Shown: one piece after another, positions 9,526 through 21,195 of the stretch
Numbering within the stretch: position 1 is the first letter of the stretch
Layout of the letters: every line of letters starts with the position of its first letter
Assembly (NCBI GenBank): GCA_025603075.1
Contig: MU626468.1
Span: 1-33,399 of the forward strand
Direction: 5' to 3'
Source of the DNA: Neoconidiobolus thromboides FSU 785
Taxonomy: Eukaryota; Entomophthoromycota; Entomophthoromycetes; Entomophthorales; Neoconidiobolaceae
DNA: 33,399 nt
Position numbers and translations under genes: made by a program
The notes under the pieces: model-generated
Told to the model about the DNA's origin: nothing
Database searches by the model: none
What the model saw: the letters and a program-made list of their open reading frames with translations, nothing else

Positions 9526-12130
9526 TTATTTACTTAAGCCAGGTAAATTTTCATAGCTCCATAAACGAGCACGACAATCCCCAGATCCAGTAGCAAAGAG
9601 GCGTCCAGTTGGGCTTAAAGCTACTGAAATAACTAAAAAAATACATATAAACAAACAACCTATATATATATAATTTAGTTTACCTGAATTCTTATGTCCT
9701 TGTAGCATAAATTGTGTTTGAGAGGTACGTGGGTCCCAGAATTGTACTCCACGATCTTTAGATCCAGATACTACCCAGTTACCACATGGGGAACAAGCAA
9801 CAGATAGTACAAAGTCCTATCAATAAATGATTAAATAAATATATATATATTTAGTTAGATTTGAACCTACTTTATGGCCAACAAAAGTGACCCTACAATT
9901 TGAAGTAGGTTTTTGACCTGGAGTAGATCCACGTCCGTAATCCCCTACATCCCAAAGCTTTATCGTTTTATCTAATGAACCAGAACAAATAGTTTTCCCT
10001 AATTATTAAATTATTATCAATAATGGTCTTGTTATTATCCTTAAAGTGAATTACCATCTGCTGAGAAGGCAACGGAATAAACAGAATCTTTATGGCCTTC
10101 TAATTTATCTAAAAGTTGGCCAGTATGGGTATCCCAAATTCTTACCAATCTATCCAAAGATCCTGCTGCAACAAAACGACCATCTGGACTAAGAGCAACA
10201 GAGGTAACTCCAGCATCTTTGGAGTGAATATCATCAATAGTAAATGTGAAAAGACATTTACGAGATTCCATATCCCAAAGACGGGCAGTACGATCTCCAG
10301 AACCTGAAACAATATAACGTCCATTTCTAGAAAAATCAAGGGAATAGATATCTTGCTCATGGCCTTGGAATAAATGAACAATAAACTTCTTTTTAATATC
10401 CCAAATCTACTCATTGTTATTATAATATTTTACATTGCTGATATTATTGAATTACTCTAATAAGTTTATCTTCAGCACCAGTAGCAAGATATTTACCGTC
10501 TGGGCTAAAACATACAGAACGGATATAGAGATCATCACTCTTATTTACTGAATCATCAACCAAGACACTATAATACAGTTAATCCATGGTTGGAAAATTA
10601 AGTGCATAAATAAAAATCATACCAAATTTTTTGTGAAGTTGCAACATCATAAATTTGTGCAGTTCTATTACATCCAGTAGCTAAATATTTACCATCATTA
10701 CTGAAACGTACGCAGCAAACAACACTATAATTTCAAAAATTAGCTAGAGTTTATATGTTATAAATTTATTACCTGTTATGGTCAAGGGTGCTAACTAACT
10801 CAACATTTAATACTTTGGGGATTTTTGGGTTAAAGCTATGATTATTAGTATTAGTACTATAGATCGTGTCTTTACAATATAATTTTACATAGCAAACCAA
10901 TCTCCACCTTCTTTTTTAAGCTGTGGTGGTACAGTTTCTGGATCAAGATCAGACAATCCAGTAATCATAGCATTGTTAGTTAATTGTTGCATTTGGTTTT
11001 GATTTCCTGCTTGATTTGGTGGTGGTGATTGTCTTACTAAAGCACGTCCACTTGGTTGAGCACTATTATTGAGATTAGGTGTATCCCCATTATTCTTTTT
11101 AATGCTTTGTTGGGGTGGACCTTGATTTTGCATAGTAGCTCCCATAGATGGCATATGTTGCGCGTTTGGATGATGACCTTGGTGTTGCATTTCTTGTGGG
11201 TTCATCATGTGGTGTCCAGGCATTAGCTAAAACAATCTTAATTATTTTTACTAAATTTTTATAAAAATTAAAAACCTTTGGTGGCTTATTTTGATCTAAA
11301 CAAAACGTTTAGTTATTTAATACTATGAAAATCAGATTTCTTACTAGAATGAGGGTGTGCTTGATGTGGATGCATTCCAGGTGGGTTATGATGCTGTGGT
11401 CCAGGAGGTTGATTCATATTGGCTGGATACCCTGGTGCCATGCTTGATGGCGGTCCATGCTGTATCATTGGCAATGCGCTAGCATCGGAATCAGCTCTTA
11501 GCCTTTTTGGAAGATGCATTCCTGGTCCACCTTGAGGATGGTTTGGATGGCTGGGTGGTAGCTGTTGTCCACCTTGTGGTCCACCATTGATATAGTGTGG
11601 TGGAACAGTAGGATTGCTTGTTGGGGGTGGAAAGCTGGGGTGAGGTTGTGGCTGTTGTTGTTGTCCTTGAGAAGGATCCATTAATTGTGGTGGACCACCA
11701 ACAATACTAGCGAATAAACTGTTTGTGCTGTTACCAATATTTGGTGGTGGATGTTGGGGATGAACATTTGAAGGACCCCCATTAGCTGGATGACCACCAC
11801 GTTGTTCAAGTTCCCTACGAAGGCGCACAATTTCATCTTCATAGCTAAATGACGATTAATTTTGAAGGACAATTATATACAGTTACATTACCTTTTTTTC
11901 ACCTTTTGATGAGTTAATTCTAATTCATATACAGTTTGTTGAAATGCAGACAATTCATTTATTTGAGCATTGATTTTATGGTCGAACTCATCCCTTTGGA
12001 CTTTAAATACCCCAGCATCTTGAGTATTGTTCTCATACTCTGCTTTTAAGGCATCGATAAGTTCATGGAATCTGCTTGAAGGAGCTGCCGCTTGAGGTGG
12101 CATTTGGCGATGAGTGTAATGATTGGACAT
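9526..12130 (-). CDS. TUP1: Tup1 general transcriptional co-repressor (Groucho/TLE-like)
   Basis: Nuclear WD40 co-repressor working with Cyc8/Ssn6. Eleven exons in gene order: 12130-11892, 11844-11345, 11295-11276, 11226-10889, 10835-10773, 10724-10623, 10567-10456, 10406-10055, 9998-9871, 9816-9684, 9632-9526; 697 residues. Tup_N tetramerisation coil at about 15-95 ([34 protein letters not shown]). A Pro/Gln/Gly/His-rich linker spans about 95-365. The seven-blade propeller starts at [20 protein letters not shown] and carries [75 protein letters not shown] and, at the end, [13 protein letters not shown]. These match fungal Tup1 closely and fix most junctions. Exon 3 is a 20-nt micro-exon; it and its unusual GTTTTT donor rest on frame alone. 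Introns are 47-56 nt. Convergent with the WC-1 gene. Confidence 0.95.
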
Positions 12131-12271
12131 ATTAATAATATCCCCTTATAATAATACAATTAAACTAAAAGTTAAATGAATAAATAAGAAGAGATATAGT
12201 TATCGAGATAATATAAAGTGTGGTGAGCTTTTTTAAATTACTTTAAAAGAAAGAAACTTTTTCAATTCTTT

Positions 12272-12289
12272 AATTCACTTTTGTGAATT
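12272..12289. repeat. AATTCAC-TTTT-GTGAATT inverted repeat upstream of TUP1
   Basis: Perfect 7-bp arms around TTTT, about 140 bp before the TUP1 start codon. It could be a regulatory palindrome; small hairpins of this kind also arise by chance in AT-rich DNA. Confidence 0.25.
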
Positions 12290-12951
12290 TTTATAAAAAA
12301 AACAATCAAGTTCTAATAGTAACTTGTGTATGCCGAAATAATTTTAATTTTCTAGAATAACTTAATATTTGGTGGAATAGAAGCTTATAAGTTCCAAATA
12401 TGGTGTTTAACTTGTCACTCGCTGATTGAACCTAAGATGCTTGGTTGCTATTGAGATGACGTACAATTTATTCTCAATTTAGGTATTTTACTAGAAATTT
12501 TTATTTGATCAATTAATCGTTTTTGTATTAAAGTAACATATATTATATTATATTATGTTATATTGTATTATGAATAGACAGCTTAAGTTACATTTGTAAT
12601 AAAAAAATATAATTTAGTGGTTTTCAGCATTAGCTGTATATTTGTTCATCTATAAATAATTATAATATATTGCTATTATGCTCAAGTAAGCATAATCAAA
12701 AAAACATTACTACAAAACTACATATCTTGTAGCGTTGCTTTTACTACTCTTGTTCTTTATTGTACCTGCTTTTATAAATTACTTTTTAATTCGTTTTTAA
12801 TGCTGTTTGTAAAAGTAACTTGATTCTTGCTTATAAGTAATGACATCATTTGTTTAAAATCAATCAGGTCTTAATTTTAAATTAAAACTTTAAAGTGGGT
12901 GTGGTGTAATTGCTAAAGTGAATTGCTTTTTAGAGTGATAACGTTCATGGT

Positions 12952-13346
12952 GTAGGCCGTTGAGCTTATGCTACAAGGTCCTGCTTGTCAAATAAAAATA
13001 TATCTTTAATAAATAAAAGGATTTATAGCTATTTGTAGCTAAATGTTAAACAAAGGTTTAATCTTAATTGTAACTTTGCGATTGTGCTGTGATAGAATTG
13101 ACAGTTTACTTAAGAGCAAAATCTTACTGAAATCAAGTTGAAATATAGATTAAGCATTAAAAAATCAAATTAGTAAATATTTAACTTCAAAATTATCAAA
13201 AATTAGGTTGTAATAGAATTGCAAAGTTGTAATTTAGATTAAATCTTTGTTTAACATTTAGCTACAAATAGTTACAAATCCTTTTTGTTAGGGATATTTT
13301 TGTTTGACAAGCAAGATCTTGCAGCATAACTTAGCAACCTATATTG
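12952..13346. repeat. Long imperfect inverted repeat (fold-back element)
   Basis: The left arm (about 12952-13092) and right arm (about 13207-13346) are reverse complements over ~135 bases with scattered mismatches and small gaps. The best block is TTTGTAGCTAAATGTTAAAC on the left (13033-13052) against its exact complement on the right. Outer matching blocks include CTTGTCAAA and TTATGCT. The loop is ~115 bases. No terminal duplication or coding frame is clear. It looks like a non-autonomous fold-back transposon unrelated to the TATGGGGATGT MITEs. Confidence 0.7.
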
Positions 13347-13629
13347 CCTGCTATAAAATGTTAAGGTGTTGTATTAAATATATTTTTGAAAATATTAAGT
13401 GGTTAAAACTATAGAGCTTAGGAATAGACGGCGATTACATTAATCCACGATCATTCTTCCGTCAACTGCTATTTAGCTACTTCATACTCTTAGTTTCAAA
13501 ATTTTATTAGTATGATTATTAGAAAAATTGTATTGTTTTAATTTCAACATCATAAATAAAAGTTTTGCCCAAAAAAGCTATTTTAAATGAAGTATTTGTT
13601 TAGCAGTGACTTCAACTATTATATTGACA

Positions 13630-13736
13630 AAATGGGGATATATTTTTGTTTTTAAGAATTTCACTAACAAATTTTCCGCTCAAATAGCGCTTAAAAGATG
13701 GAAAAAATGCTGAAGCTAAAAAAGACATCCCCAAAT
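13630..13736 (+). mobile_element. MITE copy (TATGGGGATGT family)
   Basis: Ends AATGGGGATATATTTTTG and GACATCCCCAAAT. The core TTTTCCGCTCAAATAGCGCT is among the best preserved in the window. Confidence 0.85.
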
Positions 13737-13939
13737 AAAGTTTAATTGATTTAAGTTTTAGATTCTAAAAATAATTTTTGATGTATACCTGAATGGACAA
13801 TAGTTGTGATAAGCTCAGAAGTTTAAATAAAGTTCTAGCAACTTTTACTATTCCTATATATGTATTGGTAGTTTGGATGCATTTCTAACTTGTCGTAGTT
13901 GTTCACTAGCCAGGATACACATTGTTTTACTTTCAAAAA

Positions 13940-14032
13940 GACATCCCGATGTTTTTTTGTTTAAGATTTTATAGCAGTTTTTCCTCTTGATAGCGCCCAA
14001 AAATGGACAAACGAACTAAACCAAGAAGGCAT
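13940..14032 (+). mobile_element. Degenerate MITE copy
   Basis: CGATGTTTTTTTGTTTAAGA, a shifted core (CCTCTTGATAGCGCCCAAAA) and the layout match the family, but both ends are eroded and no right terminal repeat remains. Confidence 0.55.
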
Positions 14033-14384
14033 TTAGATTACAAATATTGATTTAGTCTAGTTTAGTTTATTGTCAAATAACTTAGATACATTTGGTCTTA
14101 AAGTATTGCTTCTAAGTGAGATATTTATTTTACACTAGTGGCTTGTGTGACAAAAAATCCATCTTGCTTTATTTAAAAATGTCTCAACACTATCTTTTGC
14201 ATCTCACTATAAGTTTCCTTTTGAATGTGACAAAATTAGAAGACAAAGCCATTAACACTTAAAATCTTGCAAAAATTAACTGCAAAGTTTGAAATTAGAC
14301 TTAGCTGCACAATTTGTACTTGAACAATTTCCCATAAACTTTAATCAGTATGGGATTGAAAGCAAATTTATTTTTTAAACTAAA

Positions 14385-14821
14385 ATGAGTACATCCCAAG
14401 CCATCTTAAATAATTTAAAAGTAGGATTAGGAGCCATAAAAATTGACTCTGGTGTAAAAAGAATTGCTTTGACTTATCCAGTTAGAAATGGATACTCACC
14501 TGGAGCAAGGTGACTTATTTATTTTATGTTAAAGAGAATGATTAAACGAAATTTATAGGTTTTTTTATAAAGATTATTTGCCAAGAATAAAATACAACAA
14601 CCCAGAAGTCAAATTTGAAGTTGATAGAAAGAGCGAAAAAGTAGATTCAGTGGTTGAAGTAGAATTTAGTAATATTATCCTTTTATTATATTAGTTGAGT
14701 TATTAATGATGAATCTTAAGATGACGGTAAAGTAAAGAAACTTACTGTAGATAGACTATCTTCCCATGATATTTGTTATAAACTATTGGAATTAACTTTA
14801 CCTAAAGATAAAGCTTTATAA
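14385..14821 (+). CDS. Mitochondrial ribosomal protein of the L51/S25/CI-B8 family (mS25 or MRP49 type)
   Basis: Small thioredoxin-like-fold protein of the mitochondrial ribosome. Exons 14385-14509, 14559-14668, 14721-14821 give 111 residues. The family core is clear after splicing: GARFFYKDYLPRIKYNNP, then VKFEVDR, then an acidic-to-basic hairpin VVEVEFNDGKVKKLTVDR. This is the GAR-F...LP-I-Y-NP pattern shared by mS25, yeast Mrp49 (mL61) and the complex I subunit NDUFA2/B8. The NDUFA2 alternative is less likely because of the GARxF...LPRIKYNNP wording. The N-terminus (QAILNNLKVGLGAIKIDSGV) resembles the opening of mS25/Mrp49 proteins. Introns are 49 and 52 nt; the first has a GTGACT donor. 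The gene was assembled by eye because no single frame is long. Convergent with the CCCH gene. Confidence 0.82.
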
Positions 14822-15249
14822 TTGAACTAGATTAATATTTAAGCTTATTAAAGAATGTATTAACTATTAAATATAGAGAAAAATAGAATTTTGAATTGTA
14901 CTTTTTTTGTAATTTTTAATTGTAGTCTTGTAGGGTTCTAAAATACTAATTAGTTTTAAATAATAACATAAATAAATATAAGCAGTTTATTATGAGTCAT
15001 TTATAGAACAGGAGTTTACAATTTATTAGTATAAATTAACAAAATTAAGAATGTTGTTATTATTGTCAAATAAGTATAAAATTTTATTATAGTTTATCAA
15101 AAAATAAAATTTTATTTAATTTTTAGAGATATAAAAAACAACTTTTACTCTAAATAAAGTGTTAAATAGTCGACCGTCTTTTTTTAAGGATAAGTTATAA
15201 ATTTATAACTTATTTATCATATTAATTGGTAAGCTATTACTAATTTTTT
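14822..15249. other. Convergent spacer between the mitoribosomal and CCCH genes
   Basis: AT-rich, no open frame. Shared 3' flank of two convergent genes. Confidence 0.6.
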
Positions 15250-16566
15250 TTAAAAATCTCCGTCCATTTTAAATGGTACGTCATCTTCGCCTGCTCCTCT
15301 TGCTGCGCTACCTCCATTATAATTACCTTCTGCGTTTTTGCTTTCGGATGATTGAGAATCACTATCTTCTTTACTACCATTATTTAATATCTTATCATTT
15401 GGTGATGAGCTCATGTCTAATCCAAAAGGTTCACTAAACAAGCTATTGTTTGGTGCTTTAATCTCTTCTTCACCTCTTAAATTATTCCTTACAAATCGAT
15501 TAGAAAACCCTAAACTAGACCCTGAGGGTAATGAAGACCCAAAGTTGGAACTATCAAATTGATTGAAAAATCGAGAAGTAGAAGGAAATCCGAAACTATC
15601 TTGATTGAGCATTTGTCGATTAATACCATTATTTGACATGGCGTTTGCTTTGGTACGACGCATTTGAAGTTCTGTTGGTGTGAGAAGTTCATCTAAAGAA
15701 GAAGGAAGAATATCCTGATCACCACCAAGGTTGAAGTTAAAGTTAGGTGATAAAAATCCGCTTCCATTAACTCGTTCATTGTAACTTGAGGAGTGTGGAC
15801 CATCATATAAAGAGTTATAGTTTGATTCATAGGGCTTTAATAAATTATATTGATCTTCTAAGCCTTGATTGCCGCCAAGTGGAAGAGGAAATTTAGATTG
15901 ATTAGGACTTGGGCTTGCAAATATATTAGAAAGTTGAGAAGTTTTTGGCTGAGGTGTATAAAAGTTCATAGCTGGATTAAAAGATGGGAAACTATTTTCC
16001 AAACTAACTCTAGAAAGTGAATTTGAAAGGAGTTCTTCATTATAATCAAAAATAGCGCGGTGATCATACATTCTAGGTCTGTCTAAAGTATATTGATTAC
16101 CAGGCTTCAATTTAGTATTTGGTGTACGAAGCAAATTATTATTAGTGGTACCGGTTGGTTTCTTCTCATTCCCATGTTGAAGGGCGCACTTACTACCAAA
16201 TTTACAGTTACCTTTGACGTAGTATTTACAAACAGATGTACTAGTTGTTAACTCTTTAGAATGAGAAAATATACAATTCTTTCCAGCAGTGCATGCACCG
16301 TTTTTAAAAAACTTACATGGAACATGTTGAACCGAGCCTAAATAGAATTAAATTCACTTGTTATAAATTAAACTTTAAAACTTACTTTTTGAGCTACTAC
16401 TATTATTTGGGGATTTTAATGGAGAATCCATATTTGAAGTTTTTGAGTTCATACTTGTTGAAATGTTTAATGGAGAAGTCATCGGAGAAAAGTTATTACT
16501 TAAAAAATTTTCAGAGTCAAACTCGGTTGAAGCGTTGATATTTGTAGGGGTTGACGCGGTGTTCAT
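15250..16566 (-). CDS. CCCH zinc-finger protein with two N-terminal fingers (Lee1-like)
   Basis: Probable RNA-binding protein. Two exons, 16566-16386 and 16337-15250, with a 48-nt GTAAGT intron; 422 residues. Two tandem fingers lie at about residues 65-115, both C-X7-C-X5-C-X3-H: CKFFKNGACTAGKNCIFSH and CKYYVKGNCKFGSKCALQH. The wording, preceded by VQHVP, follows the fungal Lee1-like group, in which a pair of fingers sits near the N-terminus of a long disordered protein. The first ~60 residues are Ser/Thr/Asn-rich. The remaining ~300 are Asn/Ser/Phe/Gly-rich, with short conserved-looking islands (DILPSSLDELLTPTELQMRR, DDVPFKMDGDF at the end). The intron joins the start exon to the fingers, so the open frame beginning at 16134 alone misses them. 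Target RNAs are unknown. Confidence 0.88.
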
Positions 16567-17464
16567 GGTTAATATTATGAGATGATTAAAGGAGCTTATA
16601 AATTAAATCTTGCAGTTGTTTAATAATTGATATTCTACAAATGTTCTGAATCGCCTATTTTAAATAAGTTTAATTGATTTAAAACTAATTAAAGAATTGA
16701 AATGTTTTGTGCTAAATATTATGTTTTGTTGAAATGGTATTAAATCAAGGAAATGTGAACTTAATGAGGAGAAATTGGATTTTTATTTGTTAAGAACTGT
16801 TTGCTATCCTAGAATGTTAACTAACCCAAAAGGTGAAAATTACAGTTAAACTAAGCATTTCCAATCATGCATTCATTAAATAAAGCGATGTGGTTGGTTA
16901 AATTCATATTATGATTTGAATTGATTTGTTGAAGCAAATTTAAATGCCACTTATTTATTGTATATCTATCTCAACGTCATTTATCAACATTTAAAGTTCT
17001 TATTTAGGGCAATTAACAATGAGCGGTTATTAATTGGCTAAACAATGTTTATTAAAAATAAATGTTTACACAATCTCCAAATAATACATTATAAAGTTAT
17101 TTCCTATAAGCAAATGCTATTATAGGATAATATGGCATATTTAAGAAAATTAGTTTATATTTAAGCTAACAAGGTTAATTCTAAGAGAGTTTTTTTAATA
17201 TTCTCAAAAGAAAAATAAATCTCCAGGAGCCCTATTAGATGAAATATAAAAATCAGTTAAAGGCGAATGGGCCATTTAGCATGGGCTTTCCTGCCCAAAC
17301 TATTATTAAACAATACAAATTAGAAAATGAGATCTGTATAGTCCAGATTGAAGTTGTATGTTGCTTGTTTATAATTTGTATCAAACTTTTTTTTAAAATG
17401 CTCAATATTATAAAAAAAATTGTAACACTTGATTTCATACTAAAAAACTAGCTTCAAATTAACA

Positions 17465-17735
17465 ATGGTGAATAGCATCCAACTACAATCTGTTTGTAAT
17501 CAACTAATCTTCTACTTAATAAAAAATAAAAGTACTGATAGCCTTTTGAATATTCTATTAAAGGAGTTGTCAATTATTCAAGCGCTTTAGTAAGATAAGC
17601 GAGCTGATAGAGAATAAAAGCTCAAATTTTATAGTAAAGTACAATTTAAAATGGCTGCCTAGTCCAATTTTAGCTACCTTGACCTTACAACCATAAAATA
17701 ATAGCTTTTAAAGATCAAACATTTAAGCATACAAT
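17465..17735 (+). pseudogene. Possible decayed coding stretch, unassigned
   Basis: A frame starting at an ATG gives a readable 41-residue helical segment (MVNSIQLQSVCNQLIFYL...), then continues in the same frame through several TAA/TAG codons with protein-like text (DKRADRE, KLKFYSKVQFKMAA, SNFSYLDLTTIK). No family was recognised, and stop frequency is about that of random AT-rich DNA. Confidence 0.2.
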
Positions 17736-18549
17736 AGTTATTTTTTTATACATGCAACATTCCCATAACATTGTGGTTATTTAATGGTTCAAATTAGTCA
17801 AGCTTATAGGTTTTTTCGATGATATTGCATTTAGGTAGCAGTCAAGAAGGGACCTTTTTGCAAATTCTATTTGTTTTAGTAAAGAATCACTTTTTAGCCA
17901 ATAAATGGACATAAGTTGATTAAACCGCTTTAACTAATTAATAAAATTTACCCTAGCTTTAATACTAGCCTTTACTGGATACAAGCTATTTTTCTAAGCT
18001 TTTAAGCTTTTTAATTATTACTTTTCAATTAACTCTTTTTTTAATTAGAAAGAACAAATTTTGGAAAAACTGACAGGGAAAAAAGGTTCTTACTCTTCCG
18101 ACTCCCACCCAAAAAATATTTTATCAGATTGACCAAATTTGAACTGTTAAATATATGGTATCATGAAAAGGGTTTAGAGACGATATTCGGATTGTGTTGA
18201 GGAGAGAGTATAAAATATACTATGTCTTTTATCAAAAGCTATATTAGCTTTGAAAACAAACTTTTATAAAAGAATATGATGTACTAAGGCTATAGCAATA
18301 TATCAACTATGCTAAATTTTTAAGTGCCAAAAACTTTTCACTGTATTTAAATATGATCCTCGTAAACACCTAATAGGTATTTTTAGGGAAATAAAGTAGT
18401 TTATTAAGGCTTTAGTTGTTTAGTAAGTTATTGTTACAGATATTTGAAAATAGCTATTAAATTAATATCATACTATGGTAGCGTTAATTGGTTGATTAAA
18501 TTTTTTAAGTGTTCTAAATAAATTTGATTTACAATAGATAGTGTAAAAC

Positions 18550-18656
18550 ATATGGGGATGTATTTTTGTATTTAAGAATTTTACTAACAATTATTCTACT
18601 CAAATAGCACTTAAAAAGTGGAAAAAGTAATGAAGCCAAAAAAAATATCCCTATAT
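18550..18656 (+). mobile_element. MITE copy (TATGGGGATGT family)
   Basis: Left end ATATGGGGATGTATTTTTGT is intact. The right end ATATCCCTATAT is slightly diverged. The full core is present. Confidence 0.85.
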
Positions 18657-19499
18657 TTTCATAATACTACATTATACCTATGGTACTATTATATTATTTT
18701 CTCTATTAGCGTTACAACCCAAAATAATCAATTAGACGCTGTTTAGTTTTGATATGAATAATATTTTAAAATTTTAAATATTTATTTAAATAGTTATTTA
18801 TAATAAAAAATGAATGAATAAAATAGTTTATTTAGGAACAAAGTCATCATTATAGCTAAATACTTAAACAACAGTAGCTGATAAACAAAGAATTAGAAAA
18901 GAATAAATTAAACAAACAGGATAACCTTCGATAGTTTAGTACTCTTTCTCAGCCCACATAAAGTTAAAATTTTTTGATGCTCTTAACTTTAAAAAATACA
19001 AATACCTAATTTCCCCCATAATAGTATTGATAGCCTCATAAGGTTGGTAGCTGAAATAAATCCAATTTAACATAGTTGGATAATCGTAACTGGTACTTTT
19101 TGAGTTATGTTTAATGTGTTCATGATATAAAAATCAAATCTAGCAATAGTGATAAATAAACAAAATCTATATGTTTGTTTAATGTAGCTTCTATTGGATC
19201 TAATACTTTATTTACATGACCTATATTAGCTCTATAGAGCTTCTTTGAGTGATTGTAAGGTCGGATTTATAGGTTTCACAGTGTGCTACTCATAAATAAA
19301 TATACTGATAGGAGCAATATTATTTAATTATTCATATAGTAGTTAAGCTTTTGTTTTTTATAAAACAAAGTAGTGACAGTATAACCAATTAAATCATTTA
19401 CGTTGATTTCTAATTGTAATAACAAACGCCTTCATAATAAACCTTTGAGCTATAGATCAATGTTTGAATAGACTTTAGACATATGTATGGTATTAAACA

Positions 19500-19604
19500 A
19501 TATACGGGAGTGTTTTTTTGGTTTCATCACTTTTTCCATCTTTTAAGCACTATTTGGACGGAAAAACTGTTAGTAAAATTGTTAAATAAAAATACATCCC
19601 CTAA
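19500..19604 (-). mobile_element. MITE copy (TATGGGGATGT family)
   Basis: Starts ATATACGGGAGTGTTTTTTT and ends AAATACATCCCCTA, with the family core in reverse orientation (TTTCCATCTTTTAAGCAC). Confidence 0.8.
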
Positions 19605-19648
19605 TCTTTATAACTTGGTTATAACTTTGACTTAACCCTGTGATTAAT

Positions 19649-19846
19649 CTAAATCGAGTAACTGTCCTGAGCAATACGTAGTCTAATGGAAAATCAGAGC
19701 GCTATCTCGATCGTGAACCGCACATATATGTGCTAGCTAACAAAGCCTTGGCTGAAATGTCTTATACAGCCACAGCAGGTGGAATAAAATTTACAGCATT
19801 AATAAAGAAAAGTTGTTGGAGGAGATGCTTTAATGATGGTGACTAA
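19649..19846 (+). pseudogene. Relic of a myosin motor domain
   Basis: A 65-codon frame (one internal TAG) in a patch of noticeably higher GC reads LNRVTVLSNT, then SNGKSER, then REPHIYVLANKALAEM and a degraded TAGGIKFTALIKK. The (E/P)PHI(Y/F)-LA--A---M block lies just before the P-loop in myosins. The following Gly-rich segment sits where the P-loop should be, but the GESGAGKT residues are gone, so a motor made from it would not bind ATP. No continuing motor sequence was found on either side. Confidence 0.42.
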
Positions 19847-20671
19847 ACTTAACATGTTTTTTTGGTAGTTTAAAATAATAAAAATTAATGTATATTTTTA
19901 TTTTAATTAGCAGTTTCACTATTGTAACGCTTTTTATTAACATCTGCCATCGAAATAAAATCCAAGCTCAACCTTTATTTAATATCTTTTTAAAACTCAA
20001 AATTTTTATTTAGAAATCAAAATTTAAATCCTGGAACATATAATCTTACAATTTAGCCAGAAATCAAAATTTGCTTAAAAAGGAATATCATGGAAAATGC
20101 TAACCTGTTACAGAATCTAAAAAAAAACAAAGCTAAAGTTCATTTTATAAAAGAACAAAATAAAAATATATAAATCATAGCTTTCAAAGAGCTTGGTAGT
20201 AAATAATAAAGACTACCAGTCTTCAATAGAAGTCTCTATATAAACATAAGCCCTTTAATGGATTATAATCAAATATCAATAATACTCAATTCAATAAAAC
20301 CATGCCATTGCTGTTAAATACTCATTAAAAGGTTGTACTAGTTTATAAAAAAAATGACAAAGTCAGAGCCTAATATAAGAGCAGTAAAATAACTTCTTTG
20401 ATTCTTCAATGTCATGGGCGAATGAATGTTTTTGACTAATCGGTATAAATTAAAGTGGGGATTTATGCTAATGAAATGAAGATAACTTTAGCAAAGAAGT
20501 GAAATATTACTGAAGGTTGGCTTAAAGAACAAATGGTTAAAGTTAATGTAGCGTAAACTTAAATAATGATAAAAGGTGTTATAAAATAGATTTACTATGT
20601 TGCTGTTTTTTTGTTTTTTAAAGAAAATAATGAAGATCCTTGAAGCTCTTATTTTACAAAAATTAAAATTA

Positions 20672-20776
20672 AAATATTTGGAGGGGAGATTTTGGCTTCA
20701 ACACTTTCTCCATTTTTAAGCGCTATTAAGTGGAAAATATGTTGGTAAATTTCTTAAAAAAGGGACACCCTATATA
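20672..20776 (-). mobile_element. Diverged MITE copy
   Basis: GGAGGGGAGATTTTGGCTTC...TTTTTAAGCGCTATTAAGTG...GGGACACCCTATATA. The layout and core are those of the family, with eroded termini. Confidence 0.7.
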
Positions 20777-21195
20777 GTTATCTAACTTGACTTAGAATGA
20801 AGAGTAAGTTAAGATTATTTCTATATGGGTTAATTTAAAAACTCAGTTCAAGTTTTACCAATTTGATTTTCAAAAGTTACAAATTAAGCACTAAGTACTA
20901 TCAAAATATTTGCTTTCTTGCTTAGTTTCCAAATAGCTCATATTGTAACGTTTTTTTAGCTAGTTTTATTTGATAGTTTTTTAAAAATTTATGCTAGATA
21001 TTAAATGGACAAAAAGGTATAGTTGGAAAATTTTACTAATTTTAACTGAACTTGTAAACTTACTCATATTTATTTTTGTATATTTATATATTATTAAGGA
21101 ATAGTATTTTCAGTTAGCAAACATCCCCTATTATTTTAAACTAATAAAAACCGCATGTTTTCAATTATATGTGATGATAGGGAGAATTATTATTA

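Larger units (their letters stand above)
12131..14384. other. Divergent spacer between TUP1 and the mitoribosomal gene
   Basis: No gene seen. It contains the TUP1 promoter, a short TATTA-type microsatellite near 12540-12572, the fold-back element at 12952-13346 and two MITE copies. The last 350 bases should hold the promoter of the gene at 14385. Confidence 0.65.

Noticed and set aside
10116-10307. Plus-strand frame inside the TUP1 locus, and other antisense frames at 5069-5326, 6253-6543, 6712-7023 and 16317-16538
   Set aside because: Each is antisense or out of frame to an exon of a recognised gene and has no features of its own.
12892-12960. Possible tRNA-derived head of the fold-back element
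   Set aside because: No B box or foldable cloverleaf; similarity is limited to a few bases.
17239-17451. 70-codon plus-strand frame MKYKNQLKANGPF...
   Set aside because: The opposite strand is open over the same interval, the end is hydrophobic AT-rich text, and no family or splice partner was seen.
19670-19740. tRNA-like look of the GC-richer patch (TAGTCTAATGG and GTGAACC)
   Set aside because: Stems do not pair; the same bases read as a myosin motor fragment.
20090-20575. Long plus-strand frame with many stops, starting MENANLLQNLKK
   Set aside because: The run is A-rich, an alternative frame reads equally well, and stop density is as expected for random AT-rich sequence.
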